From: Rhodopirellula islandica
GTDB lineage: Bacteria; Planctomycetota; Planctomycetia; Pirellulales; Pirellulaceae
Direction: 5' to 3'
NCBI RefSeq assembly: GCF_001027925.1
Contig: NZ_LECT01000043.1
Span: 124,001-188,000 of the forward strand
DNA length: 64,000 nt
The notes under the pieces were generated by a model that was given only the letters and a program-made list of their open reading frames with translations, had not been told where the DNA came from and made no database searches. The translations under genes were made by a program, and so were the position numbers. Positions 29,076 to 38,110 of the stretch are shown here, piece by piece. Positions within the stretch are counted from its first letter, which is position 1. Each line of letters starts with the position of its first letter.

Positions 29076-29939
29076 ATGCAAAACATCCATAAGATCAAAC
29101 AAGACATGTGCGACATCGGTCGCCGCATCTACAACCGTCAATTCGCGGCGGCCAACGACGGCAACATCACCGTCCGCGTCAGCGACAACGAAGTCCTCTG
29201 CACACCGACCATGCACTGCAAAGGCTATTTGACGCCGGACGATATCTCGATGATCGACATGACCGGCAAGCAAATCGCTGGTCGCAAGAAACGCAGCAGC
29301 GAAGCGTTGTTGCACTTGGAAATCTACAAGCAACGTGCCGACATCAAATCCGTCGTTCACTGCCACCCACCGCACGCGACTGCGTTTGCGATCGCTCGCG
29401 AGCCCATTCCACAGTGCATCTTGCCCGAGGTCGAAGTCTTCCTCGGCGACGTGCCGATCACCAAGTACGAAACACCTGGCGGACAAGCCTTCGCTGACAC
29501 AATCATTCCTTTCGTTGAAAAAACGAACGTCATGATCCTGGCCAACCACGGCACCGTTTCGTACGGCGAATCGGTGGAACGAGCCTACTGGTGGACTGAG
29601 ATCCTGGACTCGTACTGCCGCATGCTGTTGCTCGCCAAACAACTGGGCAATGTGTCGTACTTGGACGAAACCAAGTCACGAGAGTTGCTGGAACTGAAGG
29701 ACAAATGGGGATTCAAAGACCCACGCAACACGTCCGAGTTCGAAGACTGCGACATCTGTGCCAACGACATCTTCCGTGACTCATGGAAAGACTCGGGCGT
29801 CGAGCGTCGTGCCTTCGCACCACCACCACCGATCAAGACATCCAGTTCGGCATCGGCTGCACCTGCTGGTGTGGACGAAGAGCAGCTCGTGAAGCTGATC
29901 ACCAACGAAGTCATGCGTCAGATGAAAGCGTCAAGCTAG
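29076..29939 (+). CDS. Class II aldolase (fuculose/rhamnulose-1-phosphate type)
   Basis: A 287-residue zinc aldolase that would cleave L-fuculose-1-phosphate or L-rhamnulose-1-phosphate to dihydroxyacetone phosphate and lactaldehyde. Visible are FAAANDGNITVRV, the catalytic Glu in KKRSSEALLHLEIY, the zinc histidines in VHCHPPHATAFA, and ILANHGTVSYGESVERAYWW. After the core, a Ser/Ala/Pro linker leads to a C-terminal helix EEQLVKLITNEVMRQMKAS, a C-terminal encapsulation peptide placing the enzyme in the microcompartment. Which sugar phosphate it prefers cannot be told from sequence. Confidence 0.9.
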   Translation: MQNIHKIKQDMCDIGRRIYNRQFAAANDGNITVRVSDNEVLCTPTMHCKGYLTPDDISMIDMTGKQIAGRKKRSSEALLHLEIYKQRADIKSVVHCHPPHATAFAIAREPIPQCILPEVEVFLGDVPITKYETPGGQAFADTIIPFVEKTNVMILANHGTVSYGESVERAYWWTEILDSYCRMLLLAKQLGNVSYLDETKSRELLELKDKWGFKDPRNTSEFEDCDICANDIFRDSWKDSGVERRAFAPPPPIKTSSSASAAPAGVDEEQLVKLITNEVMRQMKASS

Positions 29940-30075
29940 CTCACCAGGTAGCCGGATTCGCCAGAATTCGGATTCCTAGCGGTAGGGCGCGAGCCCTCCG
30001 GTACCGCACCGGGCGGCTCGCGCCGCTCCGCTAACACCACACAAACCATCCCCCACATCCAACTCAACTGATCCC

Positions 30076-31011
30076 ATGAAAGTTTCCATCATTGGTGCCG
30101 GCGGCCTCGTCGGATCTTGTGCCGCTTACGCGTTGCAGTGCGGCGGCTTGGCTCGCGAAATCGCGTTGCTCGACGTCAACGTTGAAACCGCCGTGGGTCA
30201 CGCGTTGGATTTGCAACACGGTTCGCCAAGCGTCGCGGATCAAACGATCGTGGGCGGTGGTTACGAGCACATCCCGGACAGCGACATCATCTGCATCACC
30301 GCAGGCCTGCGTCGTAAACCCGATGAGTCACGTTTGGACTTGATCAACCGCAACACCGACCTGTTTGTCCAAATCCTTCGCGACGTGAAGGCCGCCGGGC
30401 CGAAGCAATCCGCGATCGTGTTGGTCGTCAGCAACCCCGTCGACATCCTGACGTACGTTGCCGCAGGCATGCTGGGATTGCCAACCAAGCAAGTCATCGG
30501 TTTGGGAACGCAGCTCGACACCATCCGATTCTGCTCGCTGATCGCGGAAGAACTCAAGGCACCACCAACGCAAACGAAAGCGTTGATCTTGGGCGAGCAC
30601 GGCGACTCGATGGTTCCCATCTGGAGCAGTGCCGCGATCGGAAGTTTGCCACTCGATAAATTCCCAGGCTGGAACCCGGCTCTCGCCAACCAGCTGTTCA
30701 CTCGGACACGCGGCAGCGGTGCCGAAGTCATCAAACGCAAAGGCGGAGCGGGCTTTGCCGTCGGCATTGCCATCCGCGATGTGATCGACGCCGTGATCCT
30801 CGACCGCAAGTGCTTGCTGCCCGTCAGCAGCGTGCAATCGGGCTGCTACGGCATCCACGATGTGGCACTCAGCGTCCCCACCGTGGTCGGCCGCACCGGT
30901 GTCGTCGATCAACTCGAGATCGACCTCTGGCCCAAAGAAGTCCAGGGACTCCGAGCCAGCGGCGCCGCCCTCCGCAAAACCCTCGACACCGTCCTGCCAC
31001 GGATCAAGTAG
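30076..31011 (+). CDS. Lactate/malate dehydrogenase family protein
   Basis: A 311-residue NAD-dependent 2-hydroxyacid dehydrogenase. Present are the Rossmann motif IIGAGGLVGSCAAYAL, an acidic NAD-binding residue in LLDVN, VSNPVDILTYVA, LDTIRF and the catalytic His in GEHGDSMVP. In the substrate loop AGLRRKPDESR, the discriminating position (Gln102 in lactate, Arg102 in malate dehydrogenases) is Arg (R80), with R86 as the carboxylate-binding Arg. It closes the operon and may regenerate NAD+ for the aldehyde dehydrogenase. No encapsulation peptide is visible. Confidence 0.88.
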   Translation: MKVSIIGAGGLVGSCAAYALQCGGLAREIALLDVNVETAVGHALDLQHGSPSVADQTIVGGGYEHIPDSDIICITAGLRRKPDESRLDLINRNTDLFVQILRDVKAAGPKQSAIVLVVSNPVDILTYVAAGMLGLPTKQVIGLGTQLDTIRFCSLIAEELKAPPTQTKALILGEHGDSMVPIWSSAAIGSLPLDKFPGWNPALANQLFTRTRGSGAEVIKRKGGAGFAVGIAIRDVIDAVILDRKCLLPVSSVQSGCYGIHDVALSVPTVVGRTGVVDQLEIDLWPKEVQGLRASGAALRKTLDTVLPRIK

Positions 31012-31068
31012 CCGGATCGCCAGAATTCGGAGGTCCACTCACTCGAGCGTCTGAATTCTGGCGAAGAC

Positions 31069-31267
31069 GACGACGGCCCCATCCGGGGCGACATCGTGAT
31101 GTGCACCACCGGTCTCGGGGCTTCCGCCCCGAGCTACCAACGGCGGCCCCGTCCGGGGCGGTTGTGCATGCATGACTCCGGAGGAGTCGGCGTTCTTAGC
31201 TCGGGGTGTCAGCCCCGAGAAAACAAACCCACCCCCATCCGATCGCCCCGGACCGGGCCGTCGAAAC
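31069..31267. repeat. 199-bp direct repeat, copy 1
   Basis: Starts GACGACGGCCCCATCCGGGG and ends in GGCCGTCGAAAC. It consists of several GC-rich hairpins (GCTCGGGGT/CAGCCCCGAG, CGGCCCCGTCCGGGGCGG) and GCATGCATGACTCCGGAGG. It is repeated almost unchanged at 31384-31582. It lies downstream of the dehydrogenase gene and has no coding character despite long open frames. Confidence 0.9.
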
Positions 31268-31383
31268 CGAGCGTCCTTCTCGGCAATGACGGGGGCATTG
31301 TGCGTCTCCGTGGTCCGGTTGATTTTGGCCGTTGGCCAAACTCAACCGTTCATCACTCCCAAACGTATCGTTCGTCAAACGCC

Positions 31384-31582
31384 GACGACGGCCCCATCCG
31401 GGGCGACGTTTTGATTTTCACCACCGGTCTCGGGGCTTCCGCCCCGAGCTACCGACGGCGGCCCCGTCCGGGGCGGTTGTGCATGCATGACTCCGGAGGA
31501 GTCCGCGTTCTTAGCTCGGGGTGTCAGCCCCGAGAAAACAAAACCAACCCCATCCGATCGCCCCGGACGGGGCCGTCGAAAC
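31384..31582. repeat. 199-bp direct repeat, copy 2
   Basis: Second copy of the element at 31069-31267, in the same orientation, 116 bp later. It ends about 50 bp before the stop codon of the convergent DUF1015 gene. Confidence 0.9.
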
Positions 31583-31633
31583 GGAACACCGGGGCTCTTG
31601 GCGTATCGCCCTATTCTCCAACGGACGCACCAC

Positions 31634-32995
31634 TCAGGGCGTCAGCCGATGAAATGCCAATCCGCTGAGCAACTTGGGATAGAAGTAGGTGCTCTTCGCC
31701 GGCATGCGTTCGTGATTCAGGCTGATCTGCTCGATGTCAGAGACCGTGGCGGGCATGACCAGCGCCGCGAAAGTGTAATCCCCATCGCCTTCTGACTCCG
31801 CAGCTTGTGACTCACCTTTCAAACCAGCGACGACGTCCGCGACGTCGTGAATATAGGTTGGCTTGGGATGTCCAGACTCTCCCAGGCAGTCCTCCAACAC
31901 CAACTTGTGCAACAAGCTGACGCCCAGCGATCGCCAGGTCTCACTCTGGTCGCCGGCAATCTCCGCCATCCGAGCCATCGCGTTCTCATTCGCGTTGACC
32001 ATGACCCAGGTCTCATCGCCAACGGCATACAACGCCATCAAGCTTTGACGATCCGCCAACTGAATTCGTGTCCAGGCGTCGTCTGCCGCGGACAAACCAC
32101 CGCTGAGCGTTTCACAATTGAACCCATTCCCGAGTCGCTTGATCAACTCTTCGGAACGCATCGGACGGATGCCGCGAATCAGCCGGTGAGTTGGCAACAC
32201 GACCAGCCCCGGATCGTTCATCCCAACCAACATCGTCATCACAAAGTTCACCGGATGATCCGGGGCGATCCCACCGGCCTGCTCCGCCACGAAGTCTCGG
32301 TAGTCACACGCGGTTTCATAGCGATGGTGCCCGTCCGCCACAAACATCGGCTTGTCCGCTAGCAATTGACTGGCCTTCGTGACAGCATCGGGATCAGTAA
32401 TCGGCCAAACGGTGTGAACCACGCCCGCATCGTCAGTGGCTTCGATCGGCGTGACATCGGCCTTGGCAGCTTCCAAGCATTCAATGACCGCGTTGTCATT
32501 GTCGGGGTACAAACCAAAGATCGGGCTGTTGTTCTGCTCCGTTGCCTTCATCAGCTTCAGACGATCCACCTTCGCCTTGGGGTGAGTCTCCTCGTGCGGA
32601 TGGATGTTGCCTTTGCCAAACGGCTCCAAGCGAACTCGCCCCATGAATCCGCGCCGCGTCACCGATTCTTGGTCACCACTCTCGCCAGAAATCGCAAACG
32701 TTTGATGATAGAGATAGAACCCCGGTTCGTCGTCCTGCTTCAGCACACCTTCGCTGATCCACTGTTGGACGAAACCCGCGGCACGTGAGTAAGTCTCGTC
32801 AATCTCATCACCAGGTTCCTCGCGATTCAAGATCACGCGGATCACATTGGACGGGTGCCGCTTGTAGAGCACTTCCTGGTACTCAGCATCGATGACGTCA
32901 TAAGGCGGTGCGACAACCTCGGAAAGCGACCGAATGTGATCGAGGTTGTAACGCAACGCGGCAAAGGGTGTGACTTCCGGCACGTCAGGCTCCAA
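31634..32995 (-). CDS. DUF1015 family protein
   Basis: A 453-residue cytoplasmic protein matching the widespread DUF1015 family. Typical features are VTPFAALRYN at the N-terminus, VVAPPYDVID, HPSNVIRVILN, GFMGRVRLEPFGKGNIHPHEETHP, the central DGHHRYETACDYRD, and LPTHRLIRGI. The biochemical activity of the family is not established to my knowledge. Size is normal. A 127-bp inverted-repeat element ends its leader only 18 bp before the start codon. Confidence 0.88.
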   Translation of the reverse strand: MEPDVPEVTPFAALRYNLDHIRSLSEVVAPPYDVIDAEYQEVLYKRHPSNVIRVILNREEPGDEIDETYSRAAGFVQQWISEGVLKQDDEPGFYLYHQTFAISGESGDQESVTRRGFMGRVRLEPFGKGNIHPHEETHPKAKVDRLKLMKATEQNNSPIFGLYPDNDNAVIECLEAAKADVTPIEATDDAGVVHTVWPITDPDAVTKASQLLADKPMFVADGHHRYETACDYRDFVAEQAGGIAPDHPVNFVMTMLVGMNDPGLVVLPTHRLIRGIRPMRSEELIKRLGNGFNCETLSGGLSAADDAWTRIQLADRQSLMALYAVGDETWVMVNANENAMARMAEIAGDQSETWRSLGVSLLHKLVLEDCLGESGHPKPTYIHDVADVVAGLKGESQAAESEGDGDYTFAALVMPATVSDIEQISLNHERMPAKSTYFYPKLLSGLAFHRLTP

Positions 32996-33012
32996 CGCAG
33001 AACAACGTTTCT

Positions 33013-33139
33013 AAGCAGGTAAGCAGGCGTCACTTGGCATTGGAACTGTTTTGGCGAACGCCACGGTTCTCACGTACATTCGGGGCGAACGCCCAAACGG
33101 CTCACATGATTTCTCCAGATCGTCCCTGCCAACCTGCTT
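33013..33139. mobile_element. 127-bp element with terminal inverted repeats, copy A (MITE-like)
   Basis: The left end AAGCAGGTAAGCAGG and right end CCTGCCAACCTGCTT are inverted repeats (13 of 15 match). The interior contains GGGGCGAACGCCCAAACGGC. The copy at 44534-44660 has the same length, ends and interior layout. It has no coding capacity. No target-site duplication is evident. Confidence 0.7.
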
Positions 33140-33196
33140 CGTTCAAGTCGATTTGCAAACAATCGCGGCGTGGACATCACGCCACCAAGTCTCCGA

Positions 33197-34237
33197 TCAC
33201 ATCAACAACCCAGCCGTTTCTGGCAATCCAAACATCACATTCATGTTTTGAACCGCGGCACCACTGGCGCCCTTGGTCAGGTTGTCGATGGCACAGACAA
33301 TGACAGCTCGCTTGCCCGAAGGACGCACCGAAATCTGAACTTGGTTGGTCCCGGCGACATACTTCGTCGCGGGCAAGTGATCGACCACATGGACACAGGG
33401 TTGGTCTGCGTAAGTGTCTCGCAACAAGCTCATCATGGCACGAACCGCGTCCTCCACCGAGCCAGCCTTGCCCGCTGGCTTCACATAGATGGTCGACAAA
33501 ATGCCGCGATCCATCGGAGTCAGGTGCGGTGTGAACATCACTTCGATCGCAGCACCCGCGATCCGTTCGACGAGGTCCGCGATCTCGGGTGCGTGGCGGT
33601 GAGTTCCCACCGCGTAAGCGGAGATCGATTCGTTGGTCTCACAGTAAAGGGTTCCGAGTTTCGGCGAACGACCGGCTCCTGAAACGCCGGATTTGCTGTC
33701 GACGATGATGTCCTCGGTTTCAATCAATCCCGCCTTCACAAGCGGGGCCAGCGGCATGATTGCGGAGGTGGGATAGCACCCCGGGTTGGCGACGATGTCA
33801 GCGCTGCGAATTTCGTCGGCGAAGAACTCCGGCATGCCGTAAACGACGTTGCCGATTCGTTCCGGCCATGGGTGTTTGACACCGTACCAGTGCTCGTAAG
33901 TTTCCAAACTGGACAGCCGAAAATCGGCGCTGAAGTCAATGACTCGCATCCCAGCACCGGCCAATTGCTTCACGCTTTCCGCAGAAGCCCCATGAGGCAA
34001 GCAGCACATCGCCACATCGGCCGACTTCGCGATCACGTCGGCATCGAGCGGTTGCAGGGTCACGTCGCAACGTCCCGCCAGCATCGGATGAATTTCCGAA
34101 AGTGGCTTGCCCTCGTCTTGGCGACTGGTCGCGATCACCAGCTCTGCACTGGGATGCGTGAGCAGCAACCGGGCGACTTCCAACGCGGTGTAACCGGTCG
34201 ATCCAATGAGAGCGACGCGAAGATCAGATGATGACAT
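33197..34237 (-). CDS. argC: N-acetyl-gamma-glutamyl-phosphate reductase
   Basis: About 346 residues from the ATG at 34237. ArgC reduces N-acetylglutamyl phosphate to the semialdehyde in arginine synthesis. Motifs are VALIGSTGYTALEVARLL for NADP, CCLPHGAS, VIDFSADFRL, the active-site cysteine in IVANPGCYPTSAIMPLAPL, SKSGVSGAGR and HRHAPEI with the catalytic His, and DNLTKGASGAAVQNMN near the end. Further upstream reading lacks conservation. No other arginine genes are adjacent. Confidence 0.95.
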   Translation of the reverse strand: MSSSDLRVALIGSTGYTALEVARLLLTHPSAELVIATSRQDEGKPLSEIHPMLAGRCDVTLQPLDADVIAKSADVAMCCLPHGASAESVKQLAGAGMRVIDFSADFRLSSLETYEHWYGVKHPWPERIGNVVYGMPEFFADEIRSADIVANPGCYPTSAIMPLAPLVKAGLIETEDIIVDSKSGVSGAGRSPKLGTLYCETNESISAYAVGTHRHAPEIADLVERIAGAAIEVMFTPHLTPMDRGILSTIYVKPAGKAGSVEDAVRAMMSLLRDTYADQPCVHVVDHLPATKYVAGTNQVQISVRPSGKRAVIVCAIDNLTKGASGAAVQNMNVMFGLPETAGLLM

Positions 34238-34346
34238 GATGCAACTAAGAAGGCTTCCAATTGAAAAGGGTTCACCCAGTGGCGAACAATCTCCCACCGG
34301 TGTTGTCGCTTTTTCCGCCGTGATCGGCAACCACGCCCAATTCAAC

Positions 34347-34811
34347 TCACGCGTTCTTGGAACCCAACGAGGGAAACACCAAGCGCCCTGCGAACTGCCG
34401 AGCCATCTCAAGCACCGAGTTCAAATCATCTTTTTCAAAGTAGCCCGCCACGTTCTTGTCGTAAGCCAACGCGATGTCACGTTGATGACGCGAAGTCGTC
34501 ACAACGAACACTGCCAACCGTTTCAGAGAATCGTCGCGACGAACCTCCGTCAAAAATTCATGCCCGTTCAAACCAGGCATGTTCAGATCGAGGAACGCCA
34601 AGACCCCCACATCGTCGCTTTCGCTCACGATACTGCGTAGTTTCTTCAGTGCTTCACCGCCATCGGAGGCATGCACCAACTCGCAATCCACCTGATTGCG
34701 TTTGACCGCGCGGCGGAATGCCTCGACGTCCACCGCGTCATCTTCAATCAGAAGAAACGTCGGACGTTTGGCTTCGCAGGAGCTTGAATTGTCGACAAGA
34801 GACGATGTCAT
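34347..34811 (-). CDS. Single-domain response regulator (Rcp1-like)
   Basis: A 154-residue CheY-like receiver without an output domain. Present are the acidic triad start LLIEDDAVD, the phosphorylated D75 in LAFLDLNMPGLNGHEFL, the Thr pair in VVTTSRHQRD and the Lys in FEKDDLN. This resembles the receivers paired with phytochrome-like kinases. Its start overlaps the kinase stop by ATGA, so the two are translated together and it is almost certainly the kinase's phosphoacceptor. Confidence 0.93.
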   Translation of the reverse strand: MTSSLVDNSSSCEAKRPTFLLIEDDAVDVEAFRRAVKRNQVDCELVHASDGGEALKKLRSIVSESDDVGVLAFLDLNMPGLNGHEFLTEVRRDDSLKRLAVFVVTTSRHQRDIALAYDKNVAGYFEKDDLNSVLEMARQFAGRLVFPSLGSKNA

Positions 34812-36739
34812 GTACGCACGTTTACAATGGAGTCTTCAGCGGGACGATCTTTCACTGACTGGTTCACTGATTCAATTTGCTTGGGCCAAGTGAACCAAAA
34901 GGTGGTTCCACTTCCCGGGGAGGAATGGAGCCCAATTTCCCCACCATAATGCTCCACATGCTTCTTTGCGATAGCAAGTCCCATGCCACTTCCATCCGAA
35001 ACATCGGTTGCGACACGCTGGTACATCTGAAACACCTTTTCGTGAAAACGGGCTTCGATCCCAATCCCGTTGTCGGCGACTTCCCAATTGTACCAATCAA
35101 CATCTTCCCCGCATCGCACTTCAATCCGTCCATCCGCACCTTTGTCGTTGTATTTGACGGCGTTGCTGATCAAATTCAACAGCACTTGCTGCAGTGGAGT
35201 CCGCACGGTGTCAAAGACAGGCAAGGTATCCCATGAAATGTCGCAACCATCCAAGTTGTCCGCCATTGCGACGATCGACGTGACCAATTCGTTGGTGTCG
35301 ACGTGCTCGGGACGAGAATCGACACGCCCGACGCGTGAATAGTTCAGCAAATCGTCGAGCAAACATTCCATGCTGCGGACACGCGTTTGCATGTGTTTCA
35401 AATGCTCCTGCGAACTTTCCGGCAAAATGCCTTCACAATCCTCCTGGACCCAACTGGCTAAGTGCTGGATGCCACGCAGGGGCGACTTCAGATCATGAGA
35501 AGCAATGTAGGCAAAATTATCCAGTTCGCGATTGGACTCGATCAGCGCCTCCGCTTTCTTCACCAATTCTTGACTGAGTCTCTCGGATCGATCCAACAGC
35601 AGCTTGGTTTCTTGGTTTTTGTCGCTGAAAACACGGGCTGCTTTGACCATCTCTGCGATTTCGTCGGTTCGCTCGGTCTCAGTCGAAATCACCATGGTTT
35701 CACCGGCGGCCAATCGCCGGAACATTTCCGTCAAACGACTGATCGGACCGATGACGGCCATCGACAAGCTGGTTGCGAGCAGCATGGCCAACAACACCGC
35801 CCCCACGGCCGCTCCCACCGCGATGTAGCGAGAACGGCGGAAGGACGCCTCACGGTTGCGTTGGTTCAGGGTCTTTTGCTCCCGAACAAACTCCTTCAGC
35901 TTGGACGATTGGTAGCTGAACTCGGCGATTTCCCCCGCCATCACCACGTTGGAGTAAACCATGTAGCCGCGGGTGGCCTGAAACGCGCGCGTGCCGACAC
36001 GCTGAAATTCAGACAGGCTGGCCAACACCTCCGCGAGGATCCTCTGGACTTCTTCCTGCTGATTGTCGGGAGCTTCCTGCAATTCCAGGCACGCCAAACG
36101 AGCCATTTCGAGATCCTGCGTGGCTCGGTCAAAACTCTCCGACTTGGGATGATTGAAGTACTCCAGCAGCGAGCGATGAGCCGACACGTACGCTCCTCGA
36201 GCGCCGCCATGCTTGCGAATCTGTTGCTCGTACTTGACCGGATCCTTCATCCACCAAGCACGCAGCTGGTTGAACGCGTCGCGAACCAGCTCCGCCTTCT
36301 CTGGCAACTCCTGCTGCACCAATAGAGAACGCAGCTCACGCTCCTCCGCCGCCAATTTCAACTGATCGCTCAAGACGTTCAGGTGGCCTTCCATCTGGAC
36401 CAAGGTCTCTTCGATCGAGGCATCGGCTCCCTTGGCACGTTCGATCTCCTCTGCCAGTTCCTCCTGCAACGTCAGAGCGGCCCGGTACTGCGCCGAGGCT
36501 CCTGTTAACAAATAGCTCTCGCTACGAGATTTCAGCTCCTGGACTTTCCGGTCAATCGATTCGATGACCACCGAAGTGCTCTCCGCTCGCTGGTACTCGG
36601 CAAAACTCTTCAACAGTGACGACTGACCACTCACGCCGATCCACGTGCTGAGCACGCACAACGCCACCAAGCACGCACTTGCCAAGTAGATGCGTTGCCG
36701 CAGAGTCTGTCGTCCCAGTTGGGTCAGCATCATGATCAT
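34808..36739 (-). CDS. Membrane sensor histidine kinase
   Basis: A 643-residue kinase. Membrane helix 1 is about 17-36 and helix 2 about 305-333. Between them lies a 270-residue, mostly helical periplasmic domain resembling CHASE3-like four-helix sensors. A HAMP region follows (about 333-385), then a coiled coil, HisKA with H415 in IASHDLKSPLRGIQ, and an ATPase domain with LLNLISNAVKYNDKG, DNGIGIEARF and DGSGMGLAIAK. It overlaps the upstream solute-binding protein gene and the downstream receiver gene by 4 bp each, forming a three-gene signalling unit. Confidence 0.93.
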   Translation of the reverse strand: MIMMLTQLGRQTLRQRIYLASACLVALCVLSTWIGVSGQSSLLKSFAEYQRAESTSVVIESIDRKVQELKSRSESYLLTGASAQYRAALTLQEELAEEIERAKGADASIEETLVQMEGHLNVLSDQLKLAAEERELRSLLVQQELPEKAELVRDAFNQLRAWWMKDPVKYEQQIRKHGGARGAYVSAHRSLLEYFNHPKSESFDRATQDLEMARLACLELQEAPDNQQEEVQRILAEVLASLSEFQRVGTRAFQATRGYMVYSNVVMAGEIAEFSYQSSKLKEFVREQKTLNQRNREASFRRSRYIAVGAAVGAVLLAMLLATSLSMAVIGPISRLTEMFRRLAAGETMVISTETERTDEIAEMVKAARVFSDKNQETKLLLDRSERLSQELVKKAEALIESNRELDNFAYIASHDLKSPLRGIQHLASWVQEDCEGILPESSQEHLKHMQTRVRSMECLLDDLLNYSRVGRVDSRPEHVDTNELVTSIVAMADNLDGCDISWDTLPVFDTVRTPLQQVLLNLISNAVKYNDKGADGRIEVRCGEDVDWYNWEVADNGIGIEARFHEKVFQMYQRVATDVSDGSGMGLAIAKKHVEHYGGEIGLHSSPGSGTTFWFTWPKQIESVNQSVKDRPAEDSIVNVRT

Positions 36740-38019
36740 CCGGACACGAACTCATTCCAGTGCCGAAGGCTGGCCTCGTAGGACTTCATCACAGTGTTCC
36801 AGACCGCAATGTTGCAAAATCGTTTTTCGTAGGAGCCGCCGTCTCGAGCCTGACCTTCCTTGACCACCACTCGCCCGGTTGTGCCCTGAAGATCCGTGGT
36901 GGCAGGTTTCCCCTCGTACCAGTAGTCCCACTCGGCTTCACTGAGTTCTTCGCGAGACCGTTGCGGGTTGGAAATGTAATAACCTTGACGAGCGATGAAG
37001 GCGCCTGGCCACCCCGACAACCACCAGTTCATGTATTCATAGGCGGCGTCTTTGACCGAGCCTGAGGTTCTGGACGACAGACACATCACGCCATGCCAAG
37101 CACGATAACCTTCCTTGGGGGATGCGTTGACGCATTCAATTCCACGCCCCCTCAACTCAAACACAGCCGGTGAGAACATGCTTTCAATCACCACTTCCCC
37201 ACGGCTCATCAACCCCACCGAGGACGGAACGCTGCTCCACACGCCACGAAAGTGCCCACTGCGTCGGTAGTCTTCCAAAATCTGAAACAGGGTTTCCAAT
37301 TCGGCTTCGCTGAGATTGCCAATGTCACCAAACTCAGCCAACCCTTTGGCTTGAACGGCCATCGCCAAGTCAAACAAACCGATGGTGGGTTCATTGACGA
37401 TCGCAACCTTTCCCGCCCAGCGGTCATCAAGCAACCACGCCCACGATTCTGTCTCGTAGGGAATCCCCCGCGGGACGAACGAAGCGTCATAACCAAACGA
37501 ATCAACGTTGTGCACATACGGCAGAAAACTGATTTGCTCGGTTGACTGGCCGCCCAGAGTTCCATCGGGCTGGATGAACAGCAGTTCATTGGGTGCGTCG
37601 CCCGCACCAATCTTGGCCTCAGGGGTCAACCGTCCGACACGCGTCAGCGGGTTGATCTCATCCCAGTACCGAATCCGGGTGCGATCGATGGGCTGGATCG
37701 CACCAGCCTGCCACAGCACCCGAATGCTATTGGACCATTGCTCATACAGATCAAACGATTCAGGCCGCGTCGAAGCCCGGTGAAGCACTTCCGCACTGCC
37801 TCCTGGCGTGAACTCCAACTGGATGCCCAGGTCGGCTTCCGCACGCACACGAAGATCTTCCTGCAGGGTCACATGGGTCCCAAGAACCCGAACCACCGGT
37901 TTACCGGACACATGAATCGCCGGTGCAGAAAAGACATCAGATGCCTTCACAGGCTTCGCCCCGGCGACAGCCACCGTTGCCAACGTCGCGCCGAGCAATT
38001 CGCGTCGATTGAGATTCAT
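36736..38019 (-). CDS. Periplasmic solute-binding protein of the ABC type, coupled to a histidine kinase
   Basis: A 427-residue extracellular binding protein of the PotD / spermidine-putrescine or iron-binding cluster. A twin-arginine-like signal is visible (NRRELLGATLATVAVAGA). The body has FDLYEQWSNSIRVLW, FLPYVHNVDSFGYD, WAWLLDDRWAGKVAIVNEP and DAAYEYMNWWLSGWPGAFIARQGYY, typical of this fold. No permease or ATPase gene is nearby; instead the stop overlaps the kinase start. It likely presents a ligand to the kinase, which is inference from context. The ligand is unknown. Confidence 0.87.
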   Translation of the reverse strand: MNLNRRELLGATLATVAVAGAKPVKASDVFSAPAIHVSGKPVVRVLGTHVTLQEDLRVRAEADLGIQLEFTPGGSAEVLHRASTRPESFDLYEQWSNSIRVLWQAGAIQPIDRTRIRYWDEINPLTRVGRLTPEAKIGAGDAPNELLFIQPDGTLGGQSTEQISFLPYVHNVDSFGYDASFVPRGIPYETESWAWLLDDRWAGKVAIVNEPTIGLFDLAMAVQAKGLAEFGDIGNLSEAELETLFQILEDYRRSGHFRGVWSSVPSSVGLMSRGEVVIESMFSPAVFELRGRGIECVNASPKEGYRAWHGVMCLSSRTSGSVKDAAYEYMNWWLSGWPGAFIARQGYYISNPQRSREELSEAEWDYWYEGKPATTDLQGTTGRVVVKEGQARDGGSYEKRFCNIAVWNTVMKSYEASLRHWNEFVSG

Positions 38020-38110
38020 GACAGCTGACGGTGGATGGAAGAGCGTTGGCAGGAGCGGCGGGAGGCATCTTCAAATTTGAACCGCGTGAATGCATTCAAA
38101 CATACGGCGC

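Noticed and set aside
31096-31668. 190-codon forward frame over the 199-bp repeats
   Set aside because: Encoded by the repeated hairpin DNA itself; the translated repeat has no protein character.
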